Positions 5,759 through 5,863 of a stretch of DNA of 5,863 bases are shown here, one piece after another (the stretch's first letter is position 1; every line of letters begins with the position of its first letter). The stretch is from contig JBIILZ010000173.1 in assembly GCA_044338255.1 (NCBI GenBank), positions 1 through 5,863 of the forward strand. The letters run 5' to 3'. This stretch comes from CAIUVD01 sp044338255. GTDB taxonomy: Bacteria; Planctomycetota; UBA11346. The notes under the pieces were generated by a model that saw nothing but the letters and a program-made list of their open reading frames with translations, did no database searches and was not told the origin of the DNA. Both the position numbers and the translations under genes were made by a program.

Positions 5759-5807
5759 CCGCGGCGCGATCGATGCCGATCCCGCTCCAGGCGCGATTGC
5801 GCCGCGG
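5759..5807. repeat. 14-bp imperfect inverted repeat at the start of the right-edge frame
   Basis: CCGCGGCGCGATCG (5759-5772) and CGATTGCGCCGCGG (5794-5807) are inverted arms with one mismatch (a G-U pair in RNA) and a 21-base loop. The left arm ends directly before the ATG at 5773 and the right arm lies inside the reading frame. In mRNA the loop would expose the start codon. No T-run follows, so it is not a typical intrinsic terminator. Confidence 0.5.
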
Positions 5808-5863
5808 GTTGAAGAAACGGGTGTTGGACATGGCCCTGGGTGATTTGCTTCCGCATACCAGGT
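5773..5863 (+). CDS. Unidentified partial protein, N-terminus only
   Basis: An open frame runs off the right edge from the ATG at 5773. The visible 30 residues begin MPIPLQARLRRGLKKRVLD and continue MALGDLLPHTR. It reads as a basic amphipathic helix followed by a hydrophobic stretch, which does not identify a family. The frame stays open upstream through the repeats, so the start is uncertain: ATG 5773, TTG 5749 and ATG 5830 are all possible. No strong Shine-Dalgarno precedes 5773, and the ATG is in the loop of an inverted repeat. It is co-directional with the GT9 gene about 350 bases upstream. No function is proposed. Confidence 0.4.
   Translation, partial: MPIPLQARLRRGLKKRVLDMALGDLLPHTR

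Larger units (their letters stand above)
5421..5772. other. Repeat-bearing intergenic region without a convincing gene
   Basis: This 352-base stretch holds three related hairpin-forming repeat copies (listed separately) and a perfect 10-bp palindrome AGCAATTGCT at 5441-5450 shortly after the GT9 stop. It also has A-runs at 5491-5498 and 5562-5569. Two minus-strand frames here (5398-5652 and 5577-5831) resemble each other only because both translate the repeat, so I do not annotate them as genes. No classic intrinsic terminator (GC stem followed by a T-run) in the plus direction was found after the GT9 gene. Confidence 0.7.

Noticed and set aside
5398..5831. Two minus-strand frames (5398-5652 and 5577-5831) with similar segments such as VPLIRD and HPACSPRGARH / TRHARLAGLG
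   Set aside because: Their similarity comes from translating the same intergenic DNA repeat in different frames. They carry no domain and overlap each other.

Overview
The window is GC-rich and gene-dense. It appears to come from a Gram-negative bacterium, most likely of the PVC/Planctomycetota type. That placement is an inference from three things: a Hanks-type Ser/Thr kinase with a GAGGMG nucleotide loop, a sigma-54 factor whose C-terminus (RpoN box followed by PSTRQRR) resembles planctomycete RpoN as I remember it, and a family-9 glycosyltransferase of the LPS heptosyltransferase type. No rRNA, tRNA, CRISPR array or intact mobile element is visible.

Layout. Positions 1-1389 (minus strand) hold a Ser/Thr protein kinase that runs off the left edge. 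Its C-terminal tail is an in-frame minisatellite (15-bp unit, 7 perfect copies) encoding NSGAG pentapeptides. A divergent, relatively AT-rich intergenic region (1390-1584) carries an 8-bp inverted repeat against the kinase Shine-Dalgarno site and a good sigma-70-type promoter facing right. From there a co-directional set reads rightward: rpoN (1585-2976), a small predicted secreted protein of unknown family overlapping it by one base (2976-3593), dapB (3676-4452), and a GT9 heptosyltransferase-like gene (4512-5420). The region 5421-5772 contains no convincing gene. It holds two near-identical copies of an ~87-bp hairpin-forming repeat and a shorter, internally deleted third copy. An unidentified plus-strand reading frame starts near 5773 and runs off the right edge.

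How the genes relate. The rightward genes could be one transcription unit driven by the promoter at 1528-1556, but gaps of 82 and 59 bp flank dapB. They do not form one pathway: sigma-54 is a transcription factor, DapB makes lysine/diaminopimelate precursors for peptidoglycan, and the GT9 enzyme probably works on the LPS core. Cell-envelope biogenesis is the loose common theme of the last two. The kinase and rpoN are divergent and share their upstream region. I see no convincing new defence or mobile system. The least explained items are the secreted protein joined to rpoN, the duplicated N-terminal motif and repeat tail of the kinase, and the intergenic repeat family.
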